Below are positions 1 through 8,218 of a stretch of 64,000 bases of DNA, one piece after another. Position numbers and translations under genes: made by a program. Source of the stretch: Parasphingorhabdus cellanae (GTDB lineage Bacteria; Pseudomonadota; Alphaproteobacteria; Sphingomonadales; Sphingomonadaceae); the NCBI RefSeq assembly GCF_017498565.1, contig NZ_CP071794.1:1054001-1118000 (forward strand), written 5' to 3'. Under the pieces are notes generated by a model that saw only the letters and a list, made by a program, of their open reading frames with translations, did no database searches and was not told the DNA's origin. The stretch's first letter is position 1. Every line of letters begins with the position of its first letter.

Positions 1-1130
1 GGGGTGTCGAGCAGAAGCTGACACTGAGCAGGTGTTCTTGCCTGAACACCATCGGTGTTGGGATCAATATCATCACCAGCACAAATTGCCTGACCAATAA
101 CGTCATTCAGGAATGGGTTACCGTAGTTCAACGAATAAGTGTTGAAGAATGAACCACCTGGAGCAATGATTGTCGAAACGGTCTGCTTGGAAAATGAGGC
201 CTGTGCATATACTTCAACAGCATCGCTGACTTCATAACGTCCCTGACTGAACAGGTTGAACCGCTCAAATGGTGTCTGGAAAATGTTGAACGGGTTAAAG
301 TTGAACAGGTTCGAAGACGCTGGGTCAAGGCCTGTACCGTCAGCATTAATCTGAGCACTTACCGGACCACGAAGGTTGGCGGGAACAGAGTTGGATGAAC
401 CACCAGCAGCACCGGTGAAAGAACCAATGTTGAATTCAGAGAACGAACGGTCGCCCTGGAAAACAGCATCTTGATCCTGATAGCCAACGCTCAATACCAC
501 GTTACCGCGGCCATCGTCGAAGTTAGCACCAATTGTAAGGTCGCCACGGAAGACGTTTCCGTCGCCCTGTTCGGTGATCTGCTCACTCAGGTTCAATTCA
601 ACACCAGCAAAATCTTGCTTGGTAATGAAGTTAACAACACCGGAGATAGCATCAGCACCGTAAGTGGTGGTCGCGCCGCCGGTCAGAATGTCCGTACGCT
701 CGATAACAGCCAGCGGAATGTTGTTAAGGTCAACACGGCCGGTTGTATCAGCTGGAACATAACGACGTCCGTCCAAAAGGACCAAGTTACGCTGAGAGCC
801 GAGGTTACGTAGGTTAACGAAGGAAGAACCGCCATTACCATTGTTAACCGCAGAACCAATGCTTGGAACCGAGCTAGGAAGTTCGCGAAGGAACTGCTCA
901 GCAACGTTTGTCTGACGAAGCTCAAGTTCTTCAGAGGTTACAACGCCAACTGGGCTAGAAAGCTCTAGGTTAGGGTTAGTAATACGAGAACCGGTAACAA
1001 CGATGACTTCCTCATCGACTGCATCCGCGTCCTGCACGTCTTGATCCTGCGCATAGGCAGGTGCTGAAACCATTGCGAGGCCAAGCACCAAAGGTGCAGC
1101 GCCGCTTTTCAGCTTCGTAAATTTTTTCAT
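1..1130 (-). CDS. TonB-dependent outer-membrane receptor, N-terminal part (cut by window edge)
   Basis: The reading frame runs from an ATG at 1130 to the left edge without a stop, giving about 376 residues of a longer protein. It begins with a signal peptide (residues 1-28, ending APAYAQ). An acidic stretch and DEEVIVVTGSRI (about 39-50) follow, typical of the start of the plug in sphingomonad receptors. The plug continues to about residue 171, with RNLVLLDGRRYVP and GADAISGVVNFITK. The remainder looks like beta-barrel strands. Family members import siderophores, sugars or other large substrates using TonB energy. The substrate cannot be read from this part. A weak ribosome site (TGGA) precedes the ATG. 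Confidence 0.93.
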   Translation of the reverse strand, partial: MKKFTKLKSGAAPLVLGLAMVSAPAYAQDQDVQDADAVDEEVIVVTGSRITNPNLELSSPVGVVTSEELELRQTNVAEQFLRELPSSVPSIGSAVNNGNGGSSFVNLRNLGSQRNLVLLDGRRYVPADTTGRVDLNNIPLAVIERTDILTGGATTTYGADAISGVVNFITKQDFAGVELNLSEQITEQGDGNVFRGDLTIGANFDDGRGNVVLSVGYQDQDAVFQGDRSFSEFNIGSFTGAAGGSSNSVPANLRGPVSAQINADGTGLDPASSNLFNFNPFNIFQTPFERFNLFSQGRYEVSDAVEVYAQASFSKQTVSTIIAPGGSFFNTYSLNYGNPFLNDVIGQAICAGDDIDPNTDGVQARTPAQCQLLLDT

Positions 1131-1518
1131 GTTATTCCAGTCCCTTATTCTGGAGGAGCAGGGCCCCCAATGGCCCGCTTCTATGGTTGTCCAATCGAAT
1201 CAAACACGTTTTGGACACGCGCTTAACTCCATTGGAATGGCTGGCAGATGCCGCAATTGCACTATTGTGTAAAGCTACTGTTCAGGTTTGATGGGCAGTT
1301 TTGTAGAGAATGTAACTATTTTGTCACAGTCGCTGCTGCGTATTGGTCACCAATTGAACGCACTGAAACATTCTTTTTAATGCACTGAATTCCAATAGTT
1401 ATCTGGAATTCCTGTTCGCCATATTGCGCCACGCAGCTGTTATGCTAGTGCTGGACCGAATTTTGGGATTGCGCCAATATTGCTCAGCAGTGCATCTCAT
1501 TGGCAAAGGAGTGGGTAC
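1131..1518. other. Divergent intergenic region, 388 bases
   Basis: This gap separates the leftward TonB receptor from the rightward secreted protein, so it should hold promoters for both. I see no convincing open frame or RNA gene. It is AT-rich in the middle and contains one clear inverted repeat at 1387-1411. I could not fix a sigma-70 promoter with confidence. Confidence 0.5.
1387..1411. repeat. Inverted repeat GAATTCC-N11-GGAATTC
   Basis: Two perfect 7-base arms (1387-1393 and 1405-1411) are separated by 11 bases between two divergent genes. Arm spacing of about one and a half helical turns is compatible with an operator for a dimeric regulator. No regulator gene lies next to it, so the role is unknown and chance is possible. 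Confidence 0.35.
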
Positions 1519-2079
1519 ATGAAAAACGGAAATCATAAGCAGAGCTCATTATTTATTGCACTATTATGTACACCTATAATAGCTGCAACCCCTGCTTTAG
1601 CGGCAGATAAAGACAATGTCGCACCTGACCCACCTGCAATATTTACCGAACTAATATCTTGCAAAGCCATAGTCGAGCCAGAGCAACGTTTGGCTTGTTT
1701 TGATGCTAAGGTAGCGGCGCTCGAAACCGCACAGTCGAGCAATCAGCTTGTTATCGCGGACCGCGAACAAGTCAGAGAAGCCCGTCGCGGCCTTTTTGGC
1801 TTATCCCTACCGCGGATCAAGTTATTCGACGGCGATAAAGAAGATGGCGATAACGTAGATAAGATCGACGCCACTATTTCATCGGTTCGTAAATTGCGCG
1901 GCGGCAAATGGTTGATCGTGTTGGATGATGGCGCAAAATGGCAACAAACCGAGGCCAGAAGTATGATGCGATCACCAAGAGCGGCTGATTCGATTGAAAT
2001 TAAACGCGGCTCTTTGGGAAGTTTCGTCGCCAAAGTGAACGATGGCCGTGCGTTCAAGGTAAAGCGGATCGTCAACTGA
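1519..2079 (+). CDS. Secreted protein of unknown function with a Cys-pair motif
   Basis: The predicted product has 186 residues. I chose the ATG at 1519 because AAAGGAG lies 7 bases upstream and the protein then opens with a normal signal peptide (cleavage near PALAA, about residue 29). Next comes LISCKAIVEPEQRLACFDAK: a cysteine, a short helix with RLACFD, and a coiled-coil-like stretch. Similar Cys-x(n)-RLACYD motifs occur in several small exported proteobacterial proteins. The C-terminal half (about 115-186) is rich in beta-strand-type sequence (KWLIVLDDGAKWQQTE) and ends with basic residues. No enzyme motif is visible. It stands alone, convergent with the M23 gene. Confidence 0.75.
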   Translation: MKNGNHKQSSLFIALLCTPIIAATPALAADKDNVAPDPPAIFTELISCKAIVEPEQRLACFDAKVAALETAQSSNQLVIADREQVREARRGLFGLSLPRIKLFDGDKEDGDNVDKIDATISSVRKLRGGKWLIVLDDGAKWQQTEARSMMRSPRAADSIEIKRGSLGSFVAKVNDGRAFKVKRIVN

Positions 2080-2102
2080 TCCCGCTTCCTTAAGCCGTTT
2101 CG

Positions 2103-2990
2103 CTAGTCCATCGGCCCGGTTAACAAGATCGGGTCGATGCGGGCTTTATTCCATTTCATGGACCAGTGCAGATGCGGACCGGTTGCGCGGCCTGTGGCGC
2201 CAATACGTCCAATCGGTTCACCGCGTTTTACAACCTGGCCCTCCTTGACCAAAATTTTGGAAGCATGAAGAAACGCACTATTTAGACCCATGCCGTGATC
2301 GATCATCAATAAATTGCCTTCAAGCGAAAAAGGCTTGCTCGCGGCCAGCGTTACGACACCATCTGCTGGCGCCACAAAATAAGTGCCTGCGCCGCCCGCA
2401 ATATCAACGCCGCTATGATAGCTGCCCGGTGTGCCTTTATAGACACGCTGTGATCCGAACATACCGGATATACGTCCCTTGGCAGGCCAAATGAAGGTCT
2501 GGCGCCAACCTTTACTGCCGCTCTTTACCTGACGCGCAGCATTAATCTGTGCGAGTTCCGGGCGTCGGCGGGCCATGAAAGCCGAACTTGGACCGCCACT
2601 GCGCTTGGCTATATTGACATGTTCAATCTTCCATTTACGCGGCGCGATATTGAAGAATTTCTTGATCGTCTGACCGTTTTCCAATGTCGCCACCATTTGT
2701 GCGGACTGACCGGCATCGCGGTTAAAGGCGATAATGAACTTGCCATCCTCGTCCACTGGAACCGGCTGACCATCGAAAGACAGACTTTGCGTGCCAGCAG
2801 GCGCATCGCCCAGCATTACGCCGCCCTGAATTTCTTGTCCGGTAAACCCGAATTTAGTGGCTTCGCGAAAGGCCGACTCTTCTGCCTCGGCTGCTGCGGT
2901 TTCAGCTAGCGTAGAGGATAAAGGCAACGAAATTGCTGCAACCCCGGCCAGTGCTGCGCAAACAACAATCGTGTTTTTCTTAAGCCCCAT
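2103..2990 (-). CDS. M23 family metallopeptidase (LytM-type), secreted
   Basis: A 295-residue murein endopeptidase-like protein. The ATG at 2990 is preferred over longer starts because GAGGAAA precedes it and a signal peptide (MGLKKNTIVV...SSTLAE) follows. The C-terminal LytM domain (about 190-290) has the zinc and active-site motifs: GxxHSGVDIAG (H-x3-D), LLMIDHGMGLNSAFLHAS and the closing GPHLHWSM (HxH). Proteins with these ligands cut cross-links in peptidoglycan or act with partners in cell-wall remodelling. Its ATG overlaps the TAA of the upstream DUF2093 gene (TAATG), so the two are probably translated together. Confidence 0.92.
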   Translation of the reverse strand: MGLKKNTIVVCAALAGVAAISLPLSSTLAETAAAEAEESAFREATKFGFTGQEIQGGVMLGDAPAGTQSLSFDGQPVPVDEDGKFIIAFNRDAGQSAQMVATLENGQTIKKFFNIAPRKWKIEHVNIAKRSGGPSSAFMARRRPELAQINAARQVKSGSKGWRQTFIWPAKGRISGMFGSQRVYKGTPGSYHSGVDIAGGAGTYFVAPADGVVTLAASKPFSLEGNLLMIDHGMGLNSAFLHASKILVKEGQVVKRGEPIGRIGATGRATGPHLHWSMKWNKARIDPILLTGPMD

Positions 2991-3193
2991 TATTTTTCCT
3001 CTTCTGGCAAATGCGCTTGGGCGGAGATTTGGGCGGAAGCATAAGGCTCCTGCTTCTCGACGCTCCAATAGCGCAGGTCTTCGAGCGGTATCTGCTCGCT
3101 GGTAATCGCACATAAAACATGATCACCGGATGAAAGCGGGCGAAAGCCGTTGGGCATATAATAGAGCTTTGCGACCTTGTTGCGATTGGACAT
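2990..3193 (-). CDS. DUF2093 family small protein
   Basis: A 67-residue protein (69 if the ATG at 3199 is used). Its core resembles DUF2093: a hydrophobic beta start (KLYYMPNGFRPLSSGDHVLCAI), then PLEDLRYWSVEKQEPYAS, which is the hallmark of this alphaproteobacterial family. No function is known to me. Its stop codon overlaps the start of the M23 peptidase gene and it follows xseA on the same strand, a linkage that suggests co-expression rather than a shared pathway. Confidence 0.85.
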   Translation of the reverse strand: MSNRNKVAKLYYMPNGFRPLSSGDHVLCAITSEQIPLEDLRYWSVEKQEPYASAQISAQAHLPEEEK

Positions 3194-3277
3194 TAACATA
3201 GGAAAAACCTTACTCTAAGGATGATTTACCCGCAATTTACAGGAAAATATTTACCACATTCATAACAAAAAAACCGC

Positions 3278-4756
3278 CTAGAACAAATCCTGTTGCCTGT
3301 CATCTGCCGGTTTTTTTACTCGCGATGTTTTTGGCCCAGCTTTTTGCGGTGTTTTTTTTGGCTTCGCGACCGGTTCACCGGTAATTTGAGCGCCAACTTC
3401 ACCATCATGAAAATGCAAGTTCACCGCACCAGCGCTAAGCGCTTTGTCCCGACTACCAACAAATCCGCCATCCAGCGTTGATATTCTAGCATAACCTCGT
3501 TTTAGCGGGCCGTCAGGCGACACTTGCTGCGCCAGCCGCCACAGGCTGTCGAGCCGCTGCTTAGCATCATCCAAAGGGCGCTTTACCAGCGTCACCGGTA
3601 AATCAAGCCGTTCCAGTCGGCCTTGCCCCGTTGCTAGCCTTTGGCGAAGCATGGCCGGGCGCAATGCCCCTTCCGATGCCGAAAATCGGCTACGCGCTTG
3701 CCCGACATTTTGTCCCATCGCATATTTCATACCGTCGGAAAGTTCGTCCACCCGCTGCTGATGCGGTCGCAACAAGTCCGTAAGCGCTGGCATCAGGCGG
3801 CGCTGCGCCTCCAGCCGTTCCTGTGCTGTGGCAAAGCCGCGCTGAACCGACCGCGCCATACGCGCTTTGGTTTCACTGAGCGAGGCCAGCCATTCGGCGC
3901 GCACGGGAACCGCCATTTCCGCGGCTGCGGTTGGTGTGGGCGCCCGCAAATCAGCCGCAAAATCGCAAAGCGTTGTGTCCGTTTCATGGCCCACAGCCGA
4001 AATTACAGGAATTGAGCAATCCGCCACCGCGCGCACGACCTCTTCCTCGTTAAAACTCCACAGATCTTCAATAGACCCGCCACCACGCGCGACGATTATC
4101 AGGTCGGGCCGCGCCCCCGGGCCATCGTCCGCCATATTCGAAAAACCGTTAATCGCCCCGGTAATCTGCTTGGCAGCGCCATCGCCCTGAACCAATACCG
4201 GCCAAACGACGACGTGACTGGGACAACGATCCGCCAGCCGGTGCAAGATATCACGGATCACTGAACCGGTGGGCGATGTCACCACACCAATGGTTTTAGG
4301 CAAAAACGGAATAGCGCGCTTGCGGTCCTGATCAAACAGCCCTTCAGTCTGCAACTTGGCCTTCAGCTTCTCAAAAAGCTGCATCAGCGCGCCCTCACCC
4401 GCCAGTTCCATCTTATCAATCACAACCTGATATTTGGAACGACCGGGATAAGTGGTGAGCTTGCCAGAGACGACAACTTCAATCCCGTCCTCCGGCTGGA
4501 AGGGAAGTCGCCCCGCATTGCCCTTCCACATCACGCCGTCCAGCACAGCCTTGTCGTCTTTAAGCGCTAGGTAGACATGACCAGAAGCGGCGCGCTTATA
4601 GCCGGAAATCTCGCCCCGGATCCGCACATAGCCAAAGCTATCCTCAACCACCCGTTTTAATGAGCCGGAAATTTCCGAAACAGATAACGGAGCGGCATTG
4701 TCGCCCTCGCCACTCTCGGCTAGGAGTTTCGCGTCTAAAGAGAGAGAGTCGTTCAT
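3278..4756 (-). CDS. xseA: Exodeoxyribonuclease VII large subunit
   Basis: A 492-residue protein. An N-terminal OB-fold (about 22-120: [43 protein letters not shown]) precedes the catalytic region with [34 protein letters not shown] and [28 protein letters not shown]. Long helical segments follow, then a basic tail ending DRQQDLF. With XseB it degrades single-stranded DNA to oligonucleotides. The start ATG has AGGA upstream and lies head to head with purD, sharing two bases with it. xseB is not in the window. Confidence 0.97.
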   Translation of the reverse strand: MNDSLSLDAKLLAESGEGDNAAPLSVSEISGSLKRVVEDSFGYVRIRGEISGYKRAASGHVYLALKDDKAVLDGVMWKGNAGRLPFQPEDGIEVVVSGKLTTYPGRSKYQVVIDKMELAGEGALMQLFEKLKAKLQTEGLFDQDRKRAIPFLPKTIGVVTSPTGSVIRDILHRLADRCPSHVVVWPVLVQGDGAAKQITGAINGFSNMADDGPGARPDLIIVARGGGSIEDLWSFNEEEVVRAVADCSIPVISAVGHETDTTLCDFAADLRAPTPTAAAEMAVPVRAEWLASLSETKARMARSVQRGFATAQERLEAQRRLMPALTDLLRPHQQRVDELSDGMKYAMGQNVGQARSRFSASEGALRPAMLRQRLATGQGRLERLDLPVTLVKRPLDDAKQRLDSLWRLAQQVSPDGPLKRGYARISTLDGGFVGSRDKALSAGAVNLHFHDGEVGAQITGEPVAKPKKTPQKAGPKTSRVKKPADDRQQDLF

Positions 4757-6032
4757 GAATATCCTGTTGCTCGGGTCTGGTGGCCGTGAACATGCCTTGG
4801 CATGGAAGCTGGCGCAATCCCCGTCGCTAGAGAAATTTTATGCCAGCCCAGGCAATCCTGGCATCGCGCAACATGCCGAATGCGTGAAACTGGATGTTCT
4901 GGATCATGCCGAGGTAATCCAGTTCTGCGGGCGGAACAGAATTGATCTGGTGGTGGTGGGACCGGAGGCTCCACTGGTCGACGGACTGGCTGGAAGCCTG
5001 CGTGATGCAGATATTCTAGTTTTTGGCCCTGACGCCGCACCGGCACAGCTTGAAGGCTCGAAAGGTTTTACCAAAGATCTTTGCGCCCGCGCTAATATTC
5101 CGACCGCTGGCTATGTCCGCGCAACGAATCAGAACGACGCACTGGCGGCGCTCGACAAATTTTCCATCCCTGTGGTGATCAAGGCTGATGGTCTAGCGGC
5201 TGGCAAAGGTGTCATCATCGCCGAAACCCGGGAACAAGCTCAAGATTCGATTGCGATGATGTTTGAAGGCGGCTTTGGCGATGCTGGCGCAGAAGTCGTG
5301 ATCGAGGAATTTCTGACCGGAGAAGAAGCCAGTTTCTTTGCTATTACCGATGGCAAAAATGTGATCTCCTTTGGCACCGCTCAGGATCACAAGCGTGTTG
5401 GAGAAGGCGATATTGGCCCCAACACTGGGGGCATGGGTGCCTATAGCCCTGCCCCCGTTTTGACCAATGTGTTGCAAAAGCAAGTAATGGAAAAGATCAT
5501 CCGGCCCACCGTCGACACGCTCGCCGCAGAAGGCATGCCCTATAGCGGCGTCCTTTTTGCCGGGCTGATGCTAACCGAAACCGGTCCGCAGTTGATTGAA
5601 TATAACGCCCGCTTTGGCGATCCGGAATGTCAGGTGCTGATGATGCGCCTCAAATCCGATCTCGCCGCAATTATGCGCGCCACCGCCAAGGGCGAGCTCG
5701 GCCAAATGAGCGCTCCGGAATTTGACTCGCAATCTGCCTTGACCGTTGTAATGGCCGCCAACGGCTATCCGAGCACGCCGGAAAAAGGCGGGAAAATTCA
5801 AAACCTCGCCCGCGCTGAACGAGAAGGCACAAAAATCTTTCACGCTGGAACCGCCGAAGTCGATGGCAAACTGGTTGCCAATGGCGGCCGCGTTCTGAAC
5901 GTCACCGCCTTGGGCAACAACACAACCGAAGCGCAAACCAAGGCCTATGCAGCCGTCGACCAGATCAATTTTGAAAGCGGCTTTTGCCGCCGAGATATAG
6001 GTTGGCGAGAGGTTGCAAGGGAAAACAGCTGA
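4755..6032 (+). CDS. purD: Phosphoribosylamine--glycine ligase (GAR synthetase)
   Basis: A 425-residue ATP-grasp enzyme that joins glycine to phosphoribosylamine in purine synthesis. [19 protein letters not shown] is the family's standard N-terminus, which fixes the start at 4755 rather than an upstream ATG. Other marks are [32 protein letters not shown], the [15 protein letters not shown] segment ([14 protein letters not shown]), [13 protein letters not shown] and the C-terminal [10 protein letters not shown]. An AGAGAGAG purine run serves as ribosome site. The start codon is fused head to head with that of xseA, so its promoter must lie inside xseA. Confidence 0.97.
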   Translation: MNILLLGSGGREHALAWKLAQSPSLEKFYASPGNPGIAQHAECVKLDVLDHAEVIQFCGRNRIDLVVVGPEAPLVDGLAGSLRDADILVFGPDAAPAQLEGSKGFTKDLCARANIPTAGYVRATNQNDALAALDKFSIPVVIKADGLAAGKGVIIAETREQAQDSIAMMFEGGFGDAGAEVVIEEFLTGEEASFFAITDGKNVISFGTAQDHKRVGEGDIGPNTGGMGAYSPAPVLTNVLQKQVMEKIIRPTVDTLAAEGMPYSGVLFAGLMLTETGPQLIEYNARFGDPECQVLMMRLKSDLAAIMRATAKGELGQMSAPEFDSQSALTVVMAANGYPSTPEKGGKIQNLARAEREGTKIFHAGTAEVDGKLVANGGRVLNVTALGNNTTEAQTKAYAAVDQINFESGFCRRDIGWREVARENS

Positions 6033-6148
6033 TGACATGAACTGTTGCCGGGTTTTGCGAACGTCGGCATAGTCAGAACCGCCAGACGTTCCTGCAACGG
6101 CAAAATGAACTTATCTTATAATCAATCAATCGGTGGACTGGCGGTTGA

Positions 6149-7039
6149 TCAGGATTTTGGCGGTAATATCCAGGAGCGTGAACCGCTATGGTCATATATT
6201 ATCGACAATTTGCGCAATATCGGTAGCCCCACATTGGGATGCCCGCCTTCCATAAATTGAACCTCTGGCTGATCGAATGTGAAAGATCCGATTTGCAACG
6301 AACCCTTTAATCTTGCCTTGAAAGTCGGCTGGCTTCCGGCTGCAGAAACCGCAATACCCGCAGGCACCGGCGGCGCTTGAAGATCGAGCTTATCTTTATA
6401 GCCCATTGGCAGACGAAGCGCTACGTTATTGCCACTATCAAGCGTGGCCGTAATTGCGAGATTATCGATAATAACAACGGCGAAGGGCAAAGGACTTCCC
6501 GAAGAATCCTTGTAGGGCAAAGCTTCGCCTTTAGGGATGTTGGCAGGCGTTTTCGCACGAATGATCAGTTGGCTGCCCGGACCATCCATTTCGACCAGAC
6601 GATCAGGAAAACTGTTAGGCCCAAATATCCCAATTTCATCAGTCAAATCATAGGGTAATACGGTCGCGCGATCATCGGCAATCGCCACGCCGCCCAAACG
6701 AGCGTCCTTTATGAAACTATCATAGCCGGGAACCGGTTTACCCGTGCTGCCGTCAATCGCTCGTGACGGTCCGATATTCGGTAGACCCAGGCCGTCTGCC
6801 ATTTTTTTATCAAGCAAATTACCATTAGTTCCTGTATCGAAAACAACCGGTACGGGATGTCCATCCGCAATTCGCAACATGACTAAAGCGCGGTCTGCTG
6901 ACATATATATCGGGATTATCTTTGTATCTGATGCCGATGCCGTCGTTTTTTCGACAGGAGTGGAAAGCGCCATGTTTTCGGCGGACTGGGGAGATGCTCC
7001 ACTGGCCATCAGCAAGCCCATCATCATGATCAAGCGCAT
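6149..7039 (-). CDS. Retropepsin-like aspartyl protease family protein, secreted
   Basis: A 296-residue protein. The ATG at 7039 is chosen because GGAG lies 6-7 bases upstream and a signal peptide follows. Two aspartyl-protease signatures are present: PVVFDTGTNG (Asp68) and TATLDSGNNVALRLP (Asp201), each within a hydrophobic beta context. Retropepsins usually carry one motif and dimerise. Two in one chain suggest a bilobed, single-chain arrangement, so it may be a true periplasmic protease. Cellular substrate unknown. It is convergent with purD and not in an obvious operon. Confidence 0.8.
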   Translation of the reverse strand: MRLIMMMGLLMASGASPQSAENMALSTPVEKTTASASDTKIIPIYMSADRALVMLRIADGHPVPVVFDTGTNGNLLDKKMADGLGLPNIGPSRAIDGSTGKPVPGYDSFIKDARLGGVAIADDRATVLPYDLTDEIGIFGPNSFPDRLVEMDGPGSQLIIRAKTPANIPKGEALPYKDSSGSPLPFAVVIIDNLAITATLDSGNNVALRLPMGYKDKLDLQAPPVPAGIAVSAAGSQPTFKARLKGSLQIGSFTFDQPEVQFMEGGHPNVGLPILRKLSIIYDHSGSRSWILPPKS

Positions 7040-7320
7040 AGAATCTCCTATTTGCGAAACGCTTTTCAACTACATCGATACAAATAATTTTACAATATGT
7101 TACATTATAAAATTTGCTCCATGTTGCTAGGATTCGGCTTTTGCTATGGCAGCACTGCAAATCCAGCCTGGTGCGTGTCCCGTCATCAGCAACAAGAACG
7201 TAATGATATTCGCAAATTCACCAAAATTTTACATCCATTCATCGCTTAGTCGATTGCCAGCAACGGCCCAGCTTTCCATAAGGCGTCGTCTAACTTTACA
7301 TGTTCAGGGAGGTTCAGATT

Positions 7321-8097
7321 TTGAAAAACGACGATACCTTACTCACACGGCGGCAGATCATGGTGATCGCAGCGCTGGCTGGCGGGATAAGCGCAAGCGC
7401 GCCATTGCACGCGCAGTTTAATCTGAAAAAAGGTCTGGGAGCGGCGGGCAAAGTAGCCAAAGCTGGATCCTATAACGACGAAGAAATGGCTGTCTATTTC
7501 GATCAGATGGCGGCTGATATGGATGGCCGCAATCCGGTGGCAGGACCCAATGATCCTTACGGCAAACGCATTTCCGGGCTGTCAAAAGGCCTCAAAAATC
7601 ACGATGGTCTGGATCTTGATATCAAAGCTTACCTGGTCCGTGATGTGAACGCTTTTGCTATGGCCAATGGTACTATCCGGGTCTTTGCGGGGCTGATGGA
7701 TGAATTCACCGATGACGAAATACGCTATGTAATCGGCCATGAAATCGGCCATGTGAAAGAAGGCCACACTAAAAAACGTATGCAAGGCGCTTTGCAGAAA
7801 GAAGCCGCCTTTGGAGTCGCTGATGCTGCAGGCGGAAAAGTTGGGAAAATAGCCAATTCCAAGCTTGGTAAGTTATTTGGTGATGTGATCAGCTCTCAGC
7901 ACTCCCAAAAGCATGAAAAAGAGGCAGATGACTATGCCATGGCCTTCATGAAGCAAAAGCAATATGAACCGATGGCCTGTGTAACCGCGCTGGATAAACT
8001 TGCTGGCATGGGCGGCGGCAGCGGTGGTCTGCCGTGGCTGCAAACCCATCCAAGCCCGGAAGCGCGAGCAAAACGGATGCGCAAACAGCTCGCGTAA
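7321..8097 (+). CDS. M48 family metalloprotease, periplasmic
   Basis: A 258-residue protein from a TTG start at 7321. GGGAGG lies 8 bases before this TTG, while the in-frame ATG at 7300 has no ribosome site. The N-terminus TRRQIMVIAALAGG...APLHAQ looks like a twin-arginine-style signal. The zinc site is VIGHEIGHVKEGH (HExxH at 140-144), with Glu201 in HEKEADDYA as likely third ligand. Length and layout match LoiP/YggG-type M48 proteins, which degrade damaged envelope proteins. The next gene (VWA) is on the same strand after a 120-base gap containing a long hairpin. Confidence 0.9.
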   Translation: MKNDDTLLTRRQIMVIAALAGGISASAPLHAQFNLKKGLGAAGKVAKAGSYNDEEMAVYFDQMAADMDGRNPVAGPNDPYGKRISGLSKGLKNHDGLDLDIKAYLVRDVNAFAMANGTIRVFAGLMDEFTDDEIRYVIGHEIGHVKEGHTKKRMQGALQKEAAFGVADAAGGKVGKIANSKLGKLFGDVISSQHSQKHEKEADDYAMAFMKQKQYEPMACVTALDKLAGMGGGSGGLPWLQTHPSPEARAKRMRKQLA

Positions 8098-8115
8098 ATC
8101 TCAATAACGAACATT

Positions 8116-8170
8116 CAAGCTGACTGCGCTATGTAACAACATATCATTTGTTCATAGTCCAGTCAGCTTG
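8116..8170. repeat. Long hairpin between M48 and VWA genes
   Basis: Perfect 11-base inverted arms CAAGCTGACTG (8116-8126) and CAGTCAGCTTG (8160-8170) enclose inner complementary blocks CTATG/CATAG and ACAA/TTGT, giving one nested stem-loop of 55 bases. No T-run follows on either strand, so it is not a typical intrinsic terminator. It could stabilise RNA ends or bind a protein. Confidence 0.55.
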
Positions 8171-8218
8171 TCTTCGCCACTTTCTGCCTCAGGTCGGATA
8201 TGTAGGGAGTGGACAATC

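Noticed and set aside
6044-6104. Imperfect hairpin after purD as a terminator
   Set aside because: The stem is interrupted and no T-run follows on either strand.
7146-7421. 91-codon frame overlapping the M48 gene start
   Set aside because: It overlaps a clear M48 protease in another frame, has no ribosome site and resembles no family.
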